5,232 nucleotides of DNA. Origin: a bacterium (lineage in GTDB: Bacteria > Planctomycetota > J058 > JAJDCP01). The translations under genes were made by a program, and so were the position numbers. The stretch lies in assembly GCA_030428695.1 (NCBI GenBank), contig JAUIEM010000533.1:1-5232 (forward strand), given 5' to 3'. Shown here one piece after another: positions 1-5,029 of the stretch. How positions within the stretch are numbered: the first letter of the stretch is position 1; every line of letters begins with the position of its first letter. The notes under the pieces are model-generated. The model ran no database searches, was not told the origin of the DNA, and worked only from the letters and a program-made list of their open reading frames with translations.

Positions 1-389
1 AGCACGACGTCGCGCGCGCGCTGCAGGGTCGGGTGGCTCTCATCGAGGCCGGCCAGGCGCAGGGCGTACCAGGCGGTGACCGTGGTGCTGAGGTCGGGCG
101 GGCCGCCGTGGTAGAGGGGCCAGCCGCCGCCGGGGCGTTCCTTGCGGAGGATGAAGCGGACCATGCCCGCCTGCTGCTCGGCGTCGACCTCGTCGACCAG
201 GTGCTTGAGGAAGATGTATTCCGCCGGCTGGCGGACATCCATCTCGAACTCGCGGAACCAGGTTCCGTCCTCGAGCTGGATCGCCAACAGCCGGTCGGCC
301 CCGCGGCGCGCGGAGGAGGACTTGACGATCGCGGTGGTGCTCGCGGTCACCGACTCGAAGGACTCGCCTTCAAGGACTGCGTAGGTCAT
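1..389 (-). CDS. shc: Squalene-hopene cyclase, N-terminal part (cut by left window edge)
   Basis: The gene starts at the ATG at 389-387 and runs off the left edge after 129 full codons. Members of this family are normally about 630-720 residues, so only the first fifth is present. The family cyclises squalene to hopene (hopanoid synthesis) as a monotopic membrane enzyme. A QW motif (Q-x3-G-x-W) is seen at residues 38-44 (QLEDGTW). It is followed by the conserved helix with PAEYIFLKHL at 55-64, then a degenerate second QW-like motif ending in GGGW at 87-90. After that come PLYHGGPPDLSTT at 91-103 and AWYALRLAG at 106-114, which match cyclase N-termini closely. The catalytic DXDD motif lies outside the window. 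A GGAG Shine-Dalgarno at 396-399, six bases before ATG, supports the start. A sigma-70-like promoter lies about 100 bp upstream. Another class II triterpene cyclase of this superfamily is possible but less likely. Confidence 0.9.
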   Translation of the reverse strand, partial: MTYAVLEGESFESVTASTTAIVKSSSARRGADRLLAIQLEDGTWFREFEMDVRQPAEYIFLKHLVDEVDAEQQAGMVRFILRKERPGGGWPLYHGGPPDLSTTVTAWYALRLAGLDESHPTLQRARDVV

Positions 390-498
390 GGAGAGCTCCA
401 CAAGTGCAAGGTCCAGGAGCGGAGTATGCCGCTGGAAGGGCCGCAGAGGCGGCGAGGCAGGTCACCCCCCCAGGCGAGGCTGCCGAAAATGATCCGCT

Positions 499-527
499 AC
501 TATACCGTCCCATCTCCTCATTGTCGA
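499..527 (-). promoter_or_regulatory. Sigma-70-type promoter for the cyclase gene
   Basis: Read on the minus strand, a -35 box TCGACA (522-527) and a -10 box TATAGT (499-504) are separated by exactly 17 bases. Each matches the E. coli consensus at five of six positions. It sits in the least GC-rich part of the window, between the DUF547 stop (568) and the cyclase start (389). Transcription would begin near 492 and leave a leader of about 100 nt. This suggests that the cyclase is transcribed on its own rather than by read-through from the DUF547 gene. In the rest of the 390-567 gap I see only the cyclase Shine-Dalgarno and a weak hairpin. Confidence 0.5.
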
Positions 528-537
528 CTTCTAATGC

Positions 538-557
538 CGAGGCCTTGAATAGCCTCG
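538..557 (-). terminator. Weak hairpin after the DUF547 gene
   Basis: An inverted repeat of six bases (CGAGGC / GCCTCG, arms 538-543 and 552-557) with an 8-nt AT-rich loop lies ten bases past the DUF547 stop codon. No clear U-tract follows it on the minus strand, so it is at best a weak intrinsic terminator or an mRNA 3'-end stabiliser. It lies just upstream of the putative cyclase promoter. Confidence 0.22.
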
Positions 558-567
558 CTTCGCGGGT

Positions 568-1425
568 TCAGGGAGCGATGTTCAGCTTCCAGCTGTACTC
601 CATCGCGACCAGCTCGTACTCGTTCGCCTCGAGCCAGGTCCGCGTCGTCTCGTCGACGTACTTCCGGATGAAGCCGTCCAGGCCGCCCTCGACCCAGCTC
701 TCGAAGTCCTGCCGGAACCAGTCGACCAGGATCTTCGAGGTGTAGACCCGCCGCGCTTCGCGGTCGACGCGGAACTTCTCCGGATCGGCGAAGAAGGCAC
801 GGCACAGCGCGTCGAGCTGGGCGTCGAGCCGGGTCGGGTCGAGCGCCTCCGCGGGCAGCGAGGGGCAGCCAAGCGACGCACAGTTGATCGCGATGTGCAG
901 CCGTGCGTCGGGGTGCTCGACGCGCAGCAGCGCGTTCTCCAGGGCGTCGAGGGTCAACACCCGGCCGCCGACCTGGTACTGGTAGCTCAGCCAGAACTGG
1001 CCGAGGTTGGCGTTGGTGCGCCAGGCCTCGACGGCCGCCGGATCGTCGACATCGAGCTGGCGGAGCACGCCGTACACGGTCAGGGCGTTGTAGGCGTTCA
1101 TCCAGAAGGCGAAGCGGTCGGTGTCGCTGGGAAGCTGCGCCGCGTCGATCGCGGCGAGGCGCCGGATCGCCTCCTCGAAGCGCGCGTGGTCCTCGGCGTT
1201 GCCGACCAGCCCGCGGTAGTCGAACAGGCCGTCCACGACGTAGCGGCGCGCGATCTCGTCCCACAGCTCCGCCCGGAACTGCGGCGGGTCGGGCTCCCAC
1301 GACAGGAAGGGCTCCCGCGCCTCGGGCACCGGCACCGGCCGGGCGCGGAAGAGCTGCCAGGCGGTGGCGAGCAGGCCGAGCACGGCGACGACCACGACCA
1401 GTCCGACGATCTTCCAGGTCTTCAT
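568..1425 (-). CDS. Membrane-anchored DUF547 domain protein
   Basis: A 285-residue protein. Residues 1-5 are short and basic, and about 6-25 form a Val/Leu-rich membrane segment (IVGLVVVVAVLGLLATAWQLF), so it is probably an N-terminal signal anchor with the rest outside the cytoplasmic membrane. The remainder carries the hallmark blocks of DUF547: FWMNAYNALT at 107-116, LTLDALENALLR at 157-168, RLHIAINCASLGCPSL at 175-190 with a conserved His and two Cys, VYTSKILVDWF at 227-237, and the terminal SWKLN at 278-282. The biochemical role of DUF547 is not established; the conserved His/Cys positions suggest an enzyme, but that is inference. The ATG at 1425-1423 was chosen because GGAGGA lies five bases upstream (1431-1436). 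The frame stays open to 1755 on this strand, but those 110 extra codons are translated repeat DNA and overlap the divergent dehydrogenase start. It is divergent from the dehydrogenase pair, with a 250-bp gap. Confidence 0.88.
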   Translation of the reverse strand: MKTWKIVGLVVVVAVLGLLATAWQLFRARPVPVPEAREPFLSWEPDPPQFRAELWDEIARRYVVDGLFDYRGLVGNAEDHARFEEAIRRLAAIDAAQLPSDTDRFAFWMNAYNALTVYGVLRQLDVDDPAAVEAWRTNANLGQFWLSYQYQVGGRVLTLDALENALLRVEHPDARLHIAINCASLGCPSLPAEALDPTRLDAQLDALCRAFFADPEKFRVDREARRVYTSKILVDWFRQDFESWVEGGLDGFIRKYVDETTRTWLEANEYELVAMEYSWKLNIAP

Positions 1426-1432
1426 CCCGGTC

Positions 1433-1478
1433 CTCCAGCCGGCAGCCGGCGCAAGCGCCGGCACCGGCTTGCGAGGTG
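1433..1478. repeat. 46-bp direct repeat, copy A
   Basis: This is the left copy. The core hairpin has arms GGCGC/GCGCC with an AA apex at 1448-1459, extended outward by interrupted CCGG-rich arms. Its left end (CTCC, 1433-1436) contributes most of the GGAGGA Shine-Dalgarno of the DUF547 gene on the minus strand. Confidence 0.85.
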
Positions 1479-1509
1479 TCTTCCGTGGCGGCTGCGCCGC
1501 CCCGAAAGA
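1479..1509. repeat. Imperfect 14-bp hairpin within the composite repeat
   Basis: Arms 1479-1492 and 1496-1509 pair at 12 of 14 positions around a TGC loop. It directly abuts the end of direct repeat copy A, so it appears to be part of the same element. It could form in either transcript or as a cruciform, but no U-tract follows, so a terminator role is not supported. Confidence 0.65.
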
Positions 1510-1513
1510 CGAT

Positions 1514-1575
1514 GGGAAACCCGGGCTCCTCCCGGGCAACGGCGCAAGCGCCGTCGCCCGGCGCCCGGCTTTCCC
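1514..1575. repeat. Nested long hairpin with a third, divergent repeat core
   Basis: Outer arms 1514-1526 and 1563-1575 pair at 12 of 13 positions. Inside, CGGGC (1533-1537) pairs with GCCCG (1556-1560), and ACGGCG pairs with CGCCGT around the apex CAAG. The inner core GGCGCAAGCGCC at 1541-1552 is identical to the cores of copies A and B. It is flanked by CTCC on the left and CCGGCTT on the right in the same order, which marks it as a degenerate third unit. Confidence 0.65.
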
Positions 1576-1576
1576 G

Positions 1577-1622
1577 CTCCAGCCGGCAGCCGGCGCAAGC
1601 GCCGGCACCGGCTTGCGAGGTG
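1577..1622. repeat. 46-bp direct repeat, copy B
   Basis: This is the right copy, identical to copy A by direct base comparison, with the core at 1592-1603. It ends 53 bp before the start codon of the first dehydrogenase gene. Its right end supplies the TTGCGA that could act as a -35 box for that gene. Confidence 0.85.
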
Positions 1623-1641
1623 CACCGCCCCCTTCTACCCT
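1613..1641 (+). promoter_or_regulatory. Possible weak promoter for the dehydrogenase operon
   Basis: TTGCGA (1613-1618, four of six to TTGACA) and TACCCT (1636-1641, three of six to TATAAT) are 17 bases apart on the plus strand. The -35 candidate lies inside direct repeat copy B and the -10 candidate just outside it. It is the only arrangement I found in the 250-bp divergent region with correct spacing towards the operon. In such GC-rich DNA this could be chance. Confidence 0.25.
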
Positions 1642-1675
1642 CGGAGCTCTGTTCCGCCAACCCCCTGGAGGCGCG

Positions 1676-2884
1676 ATGGCCCCCGATCTCGAGAGCTTCC
1701 GCCAGGAGACCCGCGCCTGGCTCGAGGAGCACGCCCCCGCCGGCTTGCGCGGCACCCGCAGCCACCCCTTCGCCGGCTACTGGGGCGGGCGCCGGCAGAT
1801 CGACGCGACCCCGGACAAGCTCGCCTGGCTCGAGGTGATGGCCGGCCGCGGTTGGACGGCGCCGACCTGGCCAGAGGAGTACGGAGGCGGCGGCCTCGGC
1901 CGCAAGCAGGCGAAGATCCTCGCGGCCGAGCTCGCGCGCCTGTCGCTGCCGCCGCCGCTGGTCGGCTTCGGCCTGGTGATGCTCGGGCCCACCCTGCTCG
2001 AGTTCGGCAACGAGGAGCAGAAGCGCGCCCACCTGCCCGCCATCTGCCGCGGCGAGATCCGCTGGTGCCAGGGCTACTCCGAGCCGAACGCGGGCTCCGA
2101 CCTCGCGTCGCTGCAGTGCCGCGCCGAGCGGGACGGGGACAGCTTCGTCGTCAACGGCCAGAAGGTCTGGACCTCGTACGCCGACCTCTCCGACCGCATC
2201 TTCTGCCTGGTGCGGACGAACAGCGACGGCCCGCGGCAGAGCGGCATCAGCTTCCTGTTGATCGACCTCGACGACCCGGGCATCAGCGTCCGGCCGATCC
2301 GCCTGATCAGCGGCGCCTCCCCGTTCTGCGAGGTGTTCTTCGAGGACGTGCGCGTGCCGGCGGAGAACCTCGTCGCCCAGATCGACGCGGGCTGGACAGT
2401 CGCGAAGGCCCTGCTGCGCCACGAGCGCGCCTTCGTCGGCGAGATCTTCGCCAGCGCGGTCGGCGGCGGGGAGCCCGAGCTGGTCAGGCTCGCGCGGCGC
2501 TACGTCGGGCCCGAGGAGGGGCCGCTCGCCGACGCCTTGATCCGCGACGAGCTCGCCGCCAACGCGATGGACGAGGAGGCCTTCCTCCTGACCCTCGGCC
2601 GTGTCAAGGAGAACCTCCGCGCCGGCGACGGACCCGGCCCGACCAGCTCGATCCTCAAGGTCGAGGGCACCGAGCTCAACCAGCGGCGCCGGGCCCTCGC
2701 GATGCGCATCGCCGGGCCCCGCGGCCTGGGCTGGGAGGGGCCGGGCTTCGAGGCCGACGAGCTCGAGCTGTGCCGCCAGTGGCTGCGCTCGCGCGGGAAC
2801 TCGATCGAGGGCGGCACGACCGAGATCCAGCTGAACATCATCGCCAAACGCGTGCTCGGGCTGCCGACGGGGGGCAAGGGATGA
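1676..2884 (+). CDS. Acyl-CoA dehydrogenase, catalytic-glutamate subunit
   Basis: A 402-residue FAD-dependent acyl-CoA dehydrogenase, the usual family length, predicted cytosolic. Such enzymes introduce the alpha,beta double bond in beta-oxidation and pass electrons to electron-transfer flavoprotein. Visible in order: the N-terminal helical domain (about 1-120, with WTAPTWPEEYGG at 60-71), the substrate/FAD loop GYSEPNAGSDLASL at 133-146, NGQKVWTSYA at 160-169 in the beta domain, FEDVRVPAENLV at 222-233, and the C-terminal NSIEGGTTEIQ at 375-385. Glu378 there matches the catalytic base of medium-chain-type enzymes. The arginine block RxQFGxPIxxFQ typical of canonical dehydrogenases is not seen here, but it is present in the next gene. 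The start is set by TGGAGG at 1666-1671, four bases before ATG. The stop overlaps the next start (ATGA). The substrate cannot be read from sequence; a bulky or branched acyl-CoA is inferred from the heteromeric pairing. Confidence 0.92.
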   Translation: MAPDLESFRQETRAWLEEHAPAGLRGTRSHPFAGYWGGRRQIDATPDKLAWLEVMAGRGWTAPTWPEEYGGGGLGRKQAKILAAELARLSLPPPLVGFGLVMLGPTLLEFGNEEQKRAHLPAICRGEIRWCQGYSEPNAGSDLASLQCRAERDGDSFVVNGQKVWTSYADLSDRIFCLVRTNSDGPRQSGISFLLIDLDDPGISVRPIRLISGASPFCEVFFEDVRVPAENLVAQIDAGWTVAKALLRHERAFVGEIFASAVGGGEPELVRLARRYVGPEEGPLADALIRDELAANAMDEEAFLLTLGRVKENLRAGDGPGPTSSILKVEGTELNQRRRALAMRIAGPRGLGWEGPGFEADELELCRQWLRSRGNSIEGGTTEIQLNIIAKRVLGLPTGGKG

Positions 2885-3981
2885 GACTGCGGCTGAACGA
2901 GGACGAGCGCCTTCTGCGGAAGACCTTCCGCGACTTCTACACCGCCCGCTCCCCGGTCGAGCGGGTGCGCGCCCTGGCGGAGGGGCCGGGGCACGATCCG
3001 GCCCTGTGGCAGGAGATGGCCGGGCTCGGCTGGACCGGCCTGCCCTTCCCCGAAGAGCTCGAGGGCACCGGCCTCGACCTCTTCGCTTTCGCGATCCTGC
3101 TCGAAGAGGCCGGCCGCCAGCTCGCGCCCGAGCCCTTCCTCGCCACCGTGCTGCTCGGGGGTATGGCCCTGCTCCACGCCCCGGAGGCCGCTCCGCGCGA
3201 GGCCTGGCTGCCGAAGGTCGCGGCCGGCGAGGCGCTGCTTGCCCTCGCCTTCGAGGAGGGGCCGCGCTTCGCGCCGGCGGAGGTCGCGACCCGCGCGGTC
3301 GCGGCCGGCGAGGGCTTCCTGCTCAGCGGCAGCAAGGAGCGGGTGCTCGACGGCGGCTGCGCCGACGCGGTCGTCGTCTCCGCCCGCGCGCCCGAGGGGG
3401 TCGGCCTGTTCCTGGTCGCGGGCGACGCGCCGGGCCTGGCCTGGTCCCGCTTGCAGCGCGTCGACGGGCGCCGCGCCGACCGGCTGATCCTGGCCGAGAC
3501 CCCGGCCGTCGTCGTCGCGCCCCCCGGGCAGGGAGAGGCCCTGCTGGAGGAGGTGCTCGAGCGCGCGACCATCGGCCTGTGCGCGGAGATGCTCGGCGGC
3601 ATGAGCCGCGCCTTCGAGGACACCCTCGCCTACCTGAAGAGCCGCGTGCAGTTCGGCGTCCCCATCGGCAGCTTCCAGGCCCTGCAGCATCGGGCGGCGC
3701 GGCTGTTCTGCGCGCTGGAGATGGCGCGGAGCGCGGTGCTCGCCGCCGCCCGCTGCGCCGACGACCCCGCCCGGCGGCCCGCGCTCGCCTCGCTGGCCAA
3801 GGCGCGCTGCAGCGACACCTACCTGCACGTCGGCCACGAGGCGGTGCAGATGTTCGGCGGCGCGGGGATGACCGATGAGGTGGCGATCGGCCTGTTCCTC
3901 AAGCGGGCCGCCGTCAGCGCGGTCACCTTCGGCGACGGCGCCTGGCATCGGGCGCGCTGGGCGCAGCTGCGGGGCTACTGA
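2881..3981 (+). CDS. Acyl-CoA dehydrogenase, partner subunit lacking catalytic Glu
   Basis: A 366-residue acyl-CoA dehydrogenase-like protein. Its ATG overlaps the upstream stop by four bases, so the two are probably translationally coupled and made in equal amounts. The N-terminal helical region includes LPFPEELEGTGLD (54-66). The C-terminal helical domain has RVQFGVPIGSFQALQHR at 255-271, whose Arg and Gln-Phe contact FAD across the dimer in canonical enzymes, and QMFGGAGMTDE at 323-333. The substrate-loop motif EPxxGSD is absent (AFEEGPRF at 123-130 instead). The catalytic glutamate position near the C-terminus reads TFGDGAWHR at 349-357, with no Glu. It therefore complements the upstream subunit, which has the opposite set. 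This resembles the alpha2beta2 dehydrogenases of steroid side-chain degradation (ChsE-type pairs); the resemblance is at family level and the substrate is unknown. Confidence 0.9.
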   Translation: MRLRLNEDERLLRKTFRDFYTARSPVERVRALAEGPGHDPALWQEMAGLGWTGLPFPEELEGTGLDLFAFAILLEEAGRQLAPEPFLATVLLGGMALLHAPEAAPREAWLPKVAAGEALLALAFEEGPRFAPAEVATRAVAAGEGFLLSGSKERVLDGGCADAVVVSARAPEGVGLFLVAGDAPGLAWSRLQRVDGRRADRLILAETPAVVVAPPGQGEALLEEVLERATIGLCAEMLGGMSRAFEDTLAYLKSRVQFGVPIGSFQALQHRAARLFCALEMARSAVLAAARCADDPARRPALASLAKARCSDTYLHVGHEAVQMFGGAGMTDEVAIGLFLKRAAVSAVTFGDGAWHRARWAQLRGY

Positions 3982-3996
3982 GGGCCGAACCGGCCC
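3982..3996. terminator. GC-rich hairpin between convergent genes
   Basis: Perfect six-base arms GGGCCG / CGGCCC with an AAC loop begin one base after the stop codon of the second dehydrogenase, in a 35-bp stop-to-stop gap. There is no U-tract on either strand, so it may slow or protect transcript ends from both sides rather than act as a classic intrinsic terminator. Confidence 0.35.
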
Positions 3997-4016
3997 CCCG
4001 CGCATCGATCGAGCGG

Positions 4017-4292
4017 CTACATCACGTTGCCGGCGCCCGGCGTGTAGTTGGTGCCGCAGACCGTGTCCGCGATGACGGTCTTCGCCTTGACCGTGCCGCT
4101 GAAGGTCACCATCGCGGACTTGACGGAGACCGTCGGCGCGTTCAGCTCGAGGGTCGGCCCCGGCTTGATGTGCTTCTCGAACTTCGCGAGCCGCTTGTCG
4201 AGGTTCTCGGAGCGCTTCTTCAGCTCCTTCTCGAGCGCCTCGATGCGCTTGGTCAGGGCCTTGATCACCTGTTCTGCGTTCTGCGGTGCCAT
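4017..4292 (-). CDS. Small coiled-coil protein with spike-tip-like C-terminus
   Basis: A 91-residue protein in two parts. Residues about 5-43 form a highly charged Lys/Glu helix with heptad-spaced Leu/Ile (IKALTKRIEALEKELKKR), a likely coiled coil. Residues 46-91 are beta-rich with short repeating strands: TLELNAPTVSVKSA, then MVTFSGTVKAKTVIADTV, ending in NYTPGAGNVM. From memory of the families, this terminal pattern (a Tyr-Thr/Ser-Pro-Gly-Ala-Gly-Asn ending after short beta repeats) occurs at the ends of phage baseplate or VgrG-like trimeric spike proteins; that link is inference. No signal peptide or membrane segment is seen. AGGAG at 4301-4305, eight bases before ATG, supports the start. 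Only 17 bp separate it from the upstream gene, so they likely share a transcript. A trimeric structural stub or spike-associated protein is plausible; function is unknown. Confidence 0.72.
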   Translation of the reverse strand: MAPQNAEQVIKALTKRIEALEKELKKRSENLDKRLAKFEKHIKPGPTLELNAPTVSVKSAMVTFSGTVKAKTVIADTVCGTNYTPGAGNVM

Positions 4293-4309
4293 CGGTCGTT
4301 CTCCTGTGG

Positions 4310-5029
4310 TCAGCTGTTCTGTCCGTCCTGCGCGCGCGCCGGCGCGCCCTGGGGCTTGGAGTCGCGGCGCCCGCCGCGCTTGCGGTTCGGCCTGCAGTCT
4401 TTGCCGCGGTCGTGGGGGCGGCCGGTGCCCTTGTGATCACGCTGCTGATCGCGCCGCTGGGTGTCGCGGCGGCCGTTGTTGTCGCGTCCGTCGCGGGAGC
4501 GGTGGGTGTCGCGGCGCCCGTCGCGTCCGCCGTCGCGGGAGCGGTGGGTGTCGCGGCGTCCGTCGCGTCCGCCGTCGCGGGAGCGGTGGGTGTCGCGGCG
4601 GCCGTTGTTGTCGCGCCCATCGCGGGAGCGGTGGGTGCCCCGCCGGCCGTTGTCGTTGCGGTTGGTCTCGCGTCGACCCGACGAGCGGCGTCCGGTCCGC
4701 CGCCGGTCGCTGCGCCGCGAGTAGCGCTCCGGCCGCGCGTGCTGGCGCGGGGACTGGACCGCGATCGCGACCAGGCCGTCGTCGCCGTAGCGGCGGATGC
4801 CCTCGCCCCCGGGCAGGTGCGGCATCTCCTCGAGGACGAGCAGCTCGTCGGGGAGCTGCTCCTTGGGGACGTCGCGCTTGAGGTAGCCGCGCAGCTCTTC
4901 GATGCGCAGCTCCTCGCCCTTGACGAGCACGCAGCAGGCGCAGACCGACTGGCCGAGCAGCTTGTGGGGCGTGCCGACCACCGCGCACTCGGTGACCTTG
5001 GGATGGCGGAGGATGTAGCGCTCGAGCAC
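4310..5029 (-). CDS. Acyl-CoA synthetase C-terminal lid domain with Arg/Asp-rich repeat tail (probably 5'-truncated)
   Basis: Homology to AMP-forming acyl-CoA synthetases is clear over the C-terminal lid domain. Before the first usable start (GTG, 5029-5027) the frame already reads VTIDAQ...LYYKGRLKDLI, the A8 hinge region, back to about 5119. After the GTG comes HPKVTECAVVGTPHKLLGQSVCA (9-31) and LPDELLVLEEMP (59-70). The A10 motif, normally GK followed by IRR, reads LPGGEGIRRYG at 72-82, so the lysine needed for adenylation is Glu76 with one extra Gly. The 400-residue adenylation domain is absent: in-frame TGA (5216-5218) and TAG (5225-5227) close the frame. No ATG, GTG or TTG and no Shine-Dalgarno precede 5029, so the start is uncertain. 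From about residue 95 the protein is a hydrophilic Arg/Asp/Gly tail, likely disordered. It may be a remnant, a repurposed domain, or a contig-end artefact; ligase activity is not expected. Confidence 0.6.
   Translation of the reverse strand: MLERYILRHPKVTECAVVGTPHKLLGQSVCACCVLVKGEELRIEELRGYLKRDVPKEQLPDELLVLEEMPHLPGGEGIRRYGDDGLVAIAVQSPRQHARPERYSRRSDRRRTGRRSSGRRETNRNDNGRRGTHRSRDGRDNNGRRDTHRSRDGGRDGRRDTHRSRDGGRDGRRDTHRSRDGRDNNGRRDTQRRDQQRDHKGTGRPHDRGKDCRPNRKRGGRRDSKPQGAPARAQDGQNS
4457..4672 (-). repeat. In-frame 42/45-bp tandem repeat encoding Arg/Asp-rich units
   Basis: Four close units lie at 4457-4501 (45 bp), 4502-4543 (42), 4544-4585 (42) and 4586-4630 (45), plus a degenerate fifth at 4631-4672. 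All lengths are multiples of three and adjoin without spacers. On the minus strand each encodes a variant of GRRDTHRSRDG followed by RDNN (45-bp form) or GRD (42-bp form), giving a strongly charged, probably disordered tail. The array is open in other frames too, but only the minus frame continues from the synthetase-like domain. Such arrays typically vary in copy number between strains. Confidence 0.8.

Larger units (their letters stand above)
1433..1622. repeat. Composite intergenic repeat: two 46-bp direct repeats flanking two hairpins
   Basis: Copies at 1433-1478 and 1577-1622 appear identical over 46 bases at an offset of 144. Each is itself palindromic around the core GGCGCAAGCGCC (1448-1459 and 1592-1603). 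The 98 bases between them hold two further hairpins, at 1479-1509 and 1514-1575, and the second contains the same 12-base core. The block fills 190 of the 250 bp between divergent gene starts. There is no transposase and no terminal inverted repeat pair for the whole block, so it resembles a REP/BIME-like or MITE-like mosaic rather than an insertion sequence. It is open in several frames, which makes it prone to false gene calls. Its copy number in the genome cannot be seen from this window. Confidence 0.8.

Noticed and set aside
33..548. Plus-strand open frame over the cyclase region
   Set aside because: It is antisense to the cyclase N-terminus, whose QW motif and conserved blocks are convincing. 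The plus-strand translation matches nothing recognisable.
1364..1675. Extended N-terminus of the first dehydrogenase across the repeat
   Set aside because: The extension encodes repeat-derived PAAGASAGTGLRG segments and overlaps the DUF547 start. Dehydrogenase homology begins at the ATG at 1676, which has its own Shine-Dalgarno.
1426..1755. 110-residue N-terminal extension of the DUF547 protein
   Set aside because: These codons are translated repeat DNA (the PRKPVPALAPAAGW segment appears twice) and overlap the start of the divergent dehydrogenase. The ATG at 1425 has a strong Shine-Dalgarno followed by a membrane anchor.
518..2422. Long minus-strand open frame across the DUF547 gene and the first dehydrogenase
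   Set aside because: It reads the DUF547 gene in the wrong frame and the dehydrogenase in antisense. The translation is low-complexity Arg/Ala/Gly with no family motifs.
895..3981. Very long open frame on the plus strand upstream of and in frame with the second dehydrogenase
   Set aside because: Apart from the final 366 codons it has no recognisable domains, is extremely Arg/Pro/Ala-rich, and runs antisense to the DUF547 gene and out of frame with the first dehydrogenase. It stays open only because of high GC.
2500..4620. Long minus-strand open frame antisense to both dehydrogenases
   Set aside because: It is antisense to two well-supported genes. Its only ordered-looking part (Thr/Ala repeats near 4450-4620) is the tandem repeat read in another frame.
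4457..4672. Tandem repeats as a possible CRISPR array
   Set aside because: The units adjoin directly with no unique spacers, are multiples of three long, and continue an open protein-coding frame.
4048..4881. Plus-strand open frame with Arg/Gly/Cys-rich repeats over the tandem array
   Set aside because: It is the antisense reading of the repeat tail and the small coiled-coil gene. It has no conserved domain, and the minus frame is continuous with recognisable synthetase sequence.
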